Source: Sphaeroforma sirkka
Lineage: Eukaryota > Opisthokonta > Ichthyosporea > Ichthyophonida
NCBI GenBank assembly: GCA_001586965.3
Contig: LUCW03000515.1
Span: forward strand, 1 to 22,500
Direction of reading: 5' to 3'
DNA: 22,500 nucleotides
The position numbers and the translations under genes were made by a program. Below the pieces are notes generated by a model, which saw only the letters and a program-made list of their open reading frames with translations, was not told the DNA's origin and ran no database searches. Numbering within the stretch: the stretch's first letter is position 1; every line of letters begins with the position of its first letter. Of the stretch, positions 22,301 to 22,500 are shown one piece after another.

Positions 22301-22500
22301 TGCCCACCGGTAATGCGGGCACTGCAAAGCCATCTAGTGGAGTCTGCTGCGATGTTCCCGTCTTTGTGTACGTGTTCGTTTGTCCTTGCGCGGGGGTGTT
22401 GTGGGGTGTAGGCGCTGAGATAATTGTAGCTGTGGGTGTAGACTGTGATAAGCTGGGAGTACCTGCTGCATTGGTACTTCCAGGTATGGTGTGAGCAGGT
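13761..22500 (-). CDS. SLC4A1AP: Kanadaptin (SLC4A1AP-like), 11 exons in window, 5' end outside
   Basis: Eleven exons (listed separately) join through GT..AG introns with matching phases to give 584 residues. Layout by window residue: 1-160 S/T/P-rich with two VPALPV motifs; FHA domain about 161-260 with GRD (187), SRFHA (202) and LGSTHGT (222); Q/E-rich helix 257-293; acidic WG segment about 305-330; KDPKK-led dsRNA-binding-like domain 355-433; [18 protein letters not shown] near 448; [10 protein letters not shown] helix near 495. All of these blocks occur in the same order in human kanadaptin. The family is mostly nuclear and binds phosphopeptides through FHA; its exact job is unsettled, and the name comes from reported binding to anion exchanger AE1. 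The C-terminus stops soon after LLKVVNP, where animal proteins run on for roughly 200 residues. The start codon and promoter lie beyond the window. Confidence 0.95.
14078..14178 (-). CDS. SLC4A1AP: Kanadaptin exon 10
   Basis: The acceptor is GCAGCCAG|CGG (the earlier CAG would break phase) and the donor is ACG|GTACGT. It encodes [20 protein letters not shown] and [13 protein letters not shown], the equivalent of the human DSLDAFMSEM...RKKLHLRTFELRKEQ segment. Confidence 0.9.
14179..14518 (-). other. Kanadaptin intron 9 (340 bases)
   Basis: GTATTA to GCAGCCAG. A few ACATTAACA-like short repeats near 14365-14390; nothing else seen. Introns 7 (15723-15582, 142 bases) and 10 (14077-13845, 233 bases) are the short ones and hold nothing notable. 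Confidence 0.85.
14519..14639 (-). CDS. SLC4A1AP: Kanadaptin exon 9 (charged helix)
   Basis: The acceptor is CTTACAG|GCG and the donor is GAAG|GTATTA, phase 0 in and phase 1 out. [19 protein letters not shown] matches the human PETFESLVAKLNDAERE region. No in-frame stop. It is too short to stand out as an open frame alone. Confidence 0.92.
14640..15432 (-). other. Kanadaptin intron 8 (793 bases)
   Basis: GTGTGT to ACTTACAG. More than half is microsatellite (listed separately). Nothing else recognised. Confidence 0.85.
14755..15260. repeat. CATA / CA / CACCGA / TA microsatellite field in intron 8
   Basis: ATACAT units, a CACCGACA variant block near 14810-14840, (CA)n, (TA)n and ATACGT units fill about 500 bases. 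Frames rich in Tyr, Ile, Thr, His, Cys and Val here are artefacts. Confidence 0.95.
15433..15581 (-). CDS. SLC4A1AP: Kanadaptin exon 8 (SDDD..FLDRTG block)
   Basis: The acceptor is CCACATAG|CTC and the donor is CGG|GTGTGT, phase 1 in and phase 0 out, 49 codons after the shared Ser. [19 protein letters not shown] then RTG is close to the human [32 protein letters not shown] basic run follows. The GTGTGT donor is the only one without GTA, but the phase supports it. Confidence 0.93.
15724..15883 (-). CDS. SLC4A1AP: Kanadaptin exon 7 (rest of dsRNA-binding-like domain)
   Basis: The acceptor is ATACCACAG|AAA. The donor is chosen as TCGT|GTATGT rather than the GT two bases earlier, because it gives phase 1 and fits exon 8. 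[20 protein letters not shown] and [20 protein letters not shown] keep the strand-strand-helix pattern of the human domain (CRVRLP ... GKKKEAMIQCSLEACRIL). Confidence 0.95.
15914..16003 (-). repeat. (CACT)n pyrimidine-rich tract before exon 7
   Basis: On the minus strand, CACT and CTCT units run for about 90 bases and end roughly 30 bases before the exon 7 acceptor, the zone where branch point and pyrimidine tract are expected. Length changes here could affect splicing. Confidence 0.9.
16186..16235 (-). repeat. Partial duplicate of exon 6 inside intron 6
   Basis: This matches 16337-16387 (exon 6) at about 40 of 50 positions, including 26 of 28 over the core that encodes FVNESLDY. It has one base fewer than the original. 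It is flanked by a possible acceptor (CTCCAG|GAA, first base 16231) and a possible donor (TATA|GTACGT, last base 16162), giving a candidate 70-base cassette. Confidence 0.85.
16317..16468 (-). CDS. SLC4A1AP: Kanadaptin exon 6 (start of dsRNA-binding-like domain)
   Basis: The acceptor is TTACCCAG|GGG and the donor is CCG|GTATGT, phase 1 in and phase 0 out, 50 codons after the shared Gly. [18 protein letters not shown] matches the human KDPKKALQGFFDREGEELEY. A diverged partial copy of its end lies in the following intron. Confidence 0.95.
16469..17322 (-). other. Kanadaptin intron 5 (854 bases)
   Basis: GTATGT to TACCCAG. It holds a TA/GATA/CA microsatellite near its 5' end (17124-17293) and otherwise nothing recognised. 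Confidence 0.85.
17124..17293. repeat. CA / TA / GATATA microsatellite in intron 5
   Basis: Consecutive (CA)n, ATATTCAAATATA, a long (TA)n near 17185-17218 and GATATA units. Confidence 0.9.
17323..17431 (-). CDS. SLC4A1AP: Kanadaptin exon 5 (acidic WG segment)
   Basis: The acceptor is TCTGTGCAG|AAA and the donor is GACG|GTATGT, phase 0 in and phase 1 out. It encodes a basic-acidic stretch, then [20 protein letters not shown], the equivalent of the human GCTWGMGEDAVEDD segment. Confidence 0.93.
17432..18171 (-). other. Kanadaptin intron 4 (740 bases)
   Basis: GTAAGT to TGTGCAG. Mostly unique sequence with little microsatellite; no gene recognised. Confidence 0.85.
18172..18283 (-). CDS. SLC4A1AP: Kanadaptin exon 4 (end of FHA, Q/E-rich helix)
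   Basis: The acceptor is TTATTCAG|GCT and the donor is TTG|GTAAGT. The first base completes an Arg codon from exon 3, then 37 codons follow. LFMLAGPSE matches the human LFILQGPEE, and a run rich in Gln and Glu (about 25 residues) is likely helical. Confidence 0.95.
18284..19350 (-). other. Kanadaptin intron 3 (1067 bases)
   Basis: GTACGT to TTATTCAG. The half nearest exon 3 is microsatellite; the rest shows no gene or RNA that I recognise. Confidence 0.85.
19030..19334. repeat. TA/CA/CATA microsatellite in intron 3
   Basis: (ATAC)n and (CA)n blocks flank an almost pure (TA)n tract of about 75 bases (about 19163-19240), with a second (TA)n of about 33 bases at 19302-19334. Long TA tracts can form cruciforms and are length-unstable. 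Predicted frames here are repeat artefacts. Confidence 0.95.
19351..19499 (-). CDS. SLC4A1AP: Kanadaptin exon 3 (second half of FHA domain)
   Basis: The acceptor is TTGACCAG|ATC and the donor is TCTCG|GTACGT, 49 codons plus two bases. [19 protein letters not shown] then HGTKLNK is nearly the same as the human [22 protein letters not shown] block. [14 protein letters not shown] closes the FHA fold. Confidence 0.97.
19500..20085 (-). other. Kanadaptin intron 2, remainder
   Basis: Together with the GTAT tract the intron is 635 bases (20134-19500). Apart from a short (TA)n near 19665-19680, nothing was recognised. Confidence 0.85.
20086..20134 (-). repeat. (GTAT)n tract starting at the 5' splice site of intron 2
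   Basis: About twelve tandem GTAT units on the minus strand begin with the first intron base. Every unit repeats the GTATGT donor consensus used by most exons of this gene. Confidence 0.95.
20135..20380 (-). CDS. SLC4A1AP: Kanadaptin exon 2 (first half of FHA domain)
   Basis: The acceptor is CTCACCCAG|GCC and the donor is GCG|GTATGT, phase 0 at both ends, 82 codons. It carries the [18 protein letters not shown] lead-in, [12 protein letters not shown] and [10 protein letters not shown], which hold the Gly-Arg and Ser-x-x-His residues that contact phosphothreonine in FHA domains. The donor is the first unit of a GTAT tandem repeat. Confidence 0.96.
20381..22127 (-). other. Kanadaptin intron 1 (1747 bases)
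   Basis: GTATGT to CACCCAG. No nested gene was recognised. An 80-codon + strand frame at 20826-21068 has no family resemblance. A short CA-rich tract lies near 20713-20762, and a GTGTGAGAGTGTG-like stretch near 21625-21700. Confidence 0.85.
22128..22500 (-). CDS. SLC4A1AP: Kanadaptin exon 1 of window (N-terminal region, open at window edge)
   Basis: The frame is open from the window edge to the donor CAG|GTATGT and ends in phase 0 after KTVQ. It encodes about 124 residues rich in Thr, Ser, Pro and Ala. It contains [11 protein letters not shown] (22331-22299) and [11 protein letters not shown], with a preceding extra Gly, at 22211-22176. The repeated motif resembles the PALP-type linear motif of kanadaptin N-termini. 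No start codon can be chosen, because the frame runs off the window without a clear Met. Confidence 0.85.

Noticed and set aside
21816-22494. Plus-strand frames opposite kanadaptin exon 1
   Set aside because: Antisense shadows of the exon; the minus-strand frame has the conserved motifs and a proper donor.

Overview
The window is nuclear DNA of a eukaryote. It holds introns with GT..AG borders, LTR-retrotransposon fossils, long dinucleotide and tetranucleotide microsatellites, and the standard code. The protein-coding gene is a kanadaptin (SLC4A1AP) orthologue, found across animals, their unicellular relatives, fungi and plants. Many introns of a few hundred bases to 1.7 kb and the repeat-rich context would fit a unicellular holozoan such as an ichthyosporean, but the sequence alone does not settle the lineage.

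Left part (1 to about 11050, all on +): three related Ty3/gypsy-type LTR-retrotransposon fossils lie head to tail. Copy A (1-2860) is cut by the window edge and shows RNase H, a Dam/NPPW methylase-like domain, integrase, a chromodomain-like module and a basic tail. Copy B (about 3400-8000) shows a zinc-knuckle region, protease, reverse transcriptase and then the same parts as A. A and B differ by about 5% over the first 300 aligned bases (hand count). Their homology ends at the same short motif just after a purine-rich tract, the expected start of the 3' LTR. Copy C (about 8200-11050) is a much older relative known only from short recognisable islands. All three are broken.

Middle (about 11050-13760): no gene recognised. 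It holds about 1.9 kb of unassigned sequence, then a 540-base CA/TA microsatellite field with a C-rich (G-quadruplex type) block, then a short 3' flank.

Right part (13761-22500, minus strand): eleven exons of kanadaptin, with the 5' end beyond the window. All ten introns have GT..AG borders, and the exon phases fit without any break, giving 584 residues in the window. In order the protein has an S/T/P-rich N-terminal region with two copies of a VPALPV motif, an FHA domain split over exons 2-3, a Q/E-rich helix, an acidic WG motif segment, a KDPKK-led domain resembling a dsRNA-binding fold, an SDDD..FLDRTG block and a charged C-terminus. The C-terminus ends much earlier than in animal kanadaptins. 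The introns carry most of the microsatellites. One tetranucleotide tract starts exactly at a 5' splice site, and intron 6 contains a partial, diverged copy of the end of exon 6.

The transposon block and the gene are convergent. No RNA gene, CRISPR array or prokaryotic feature was found.
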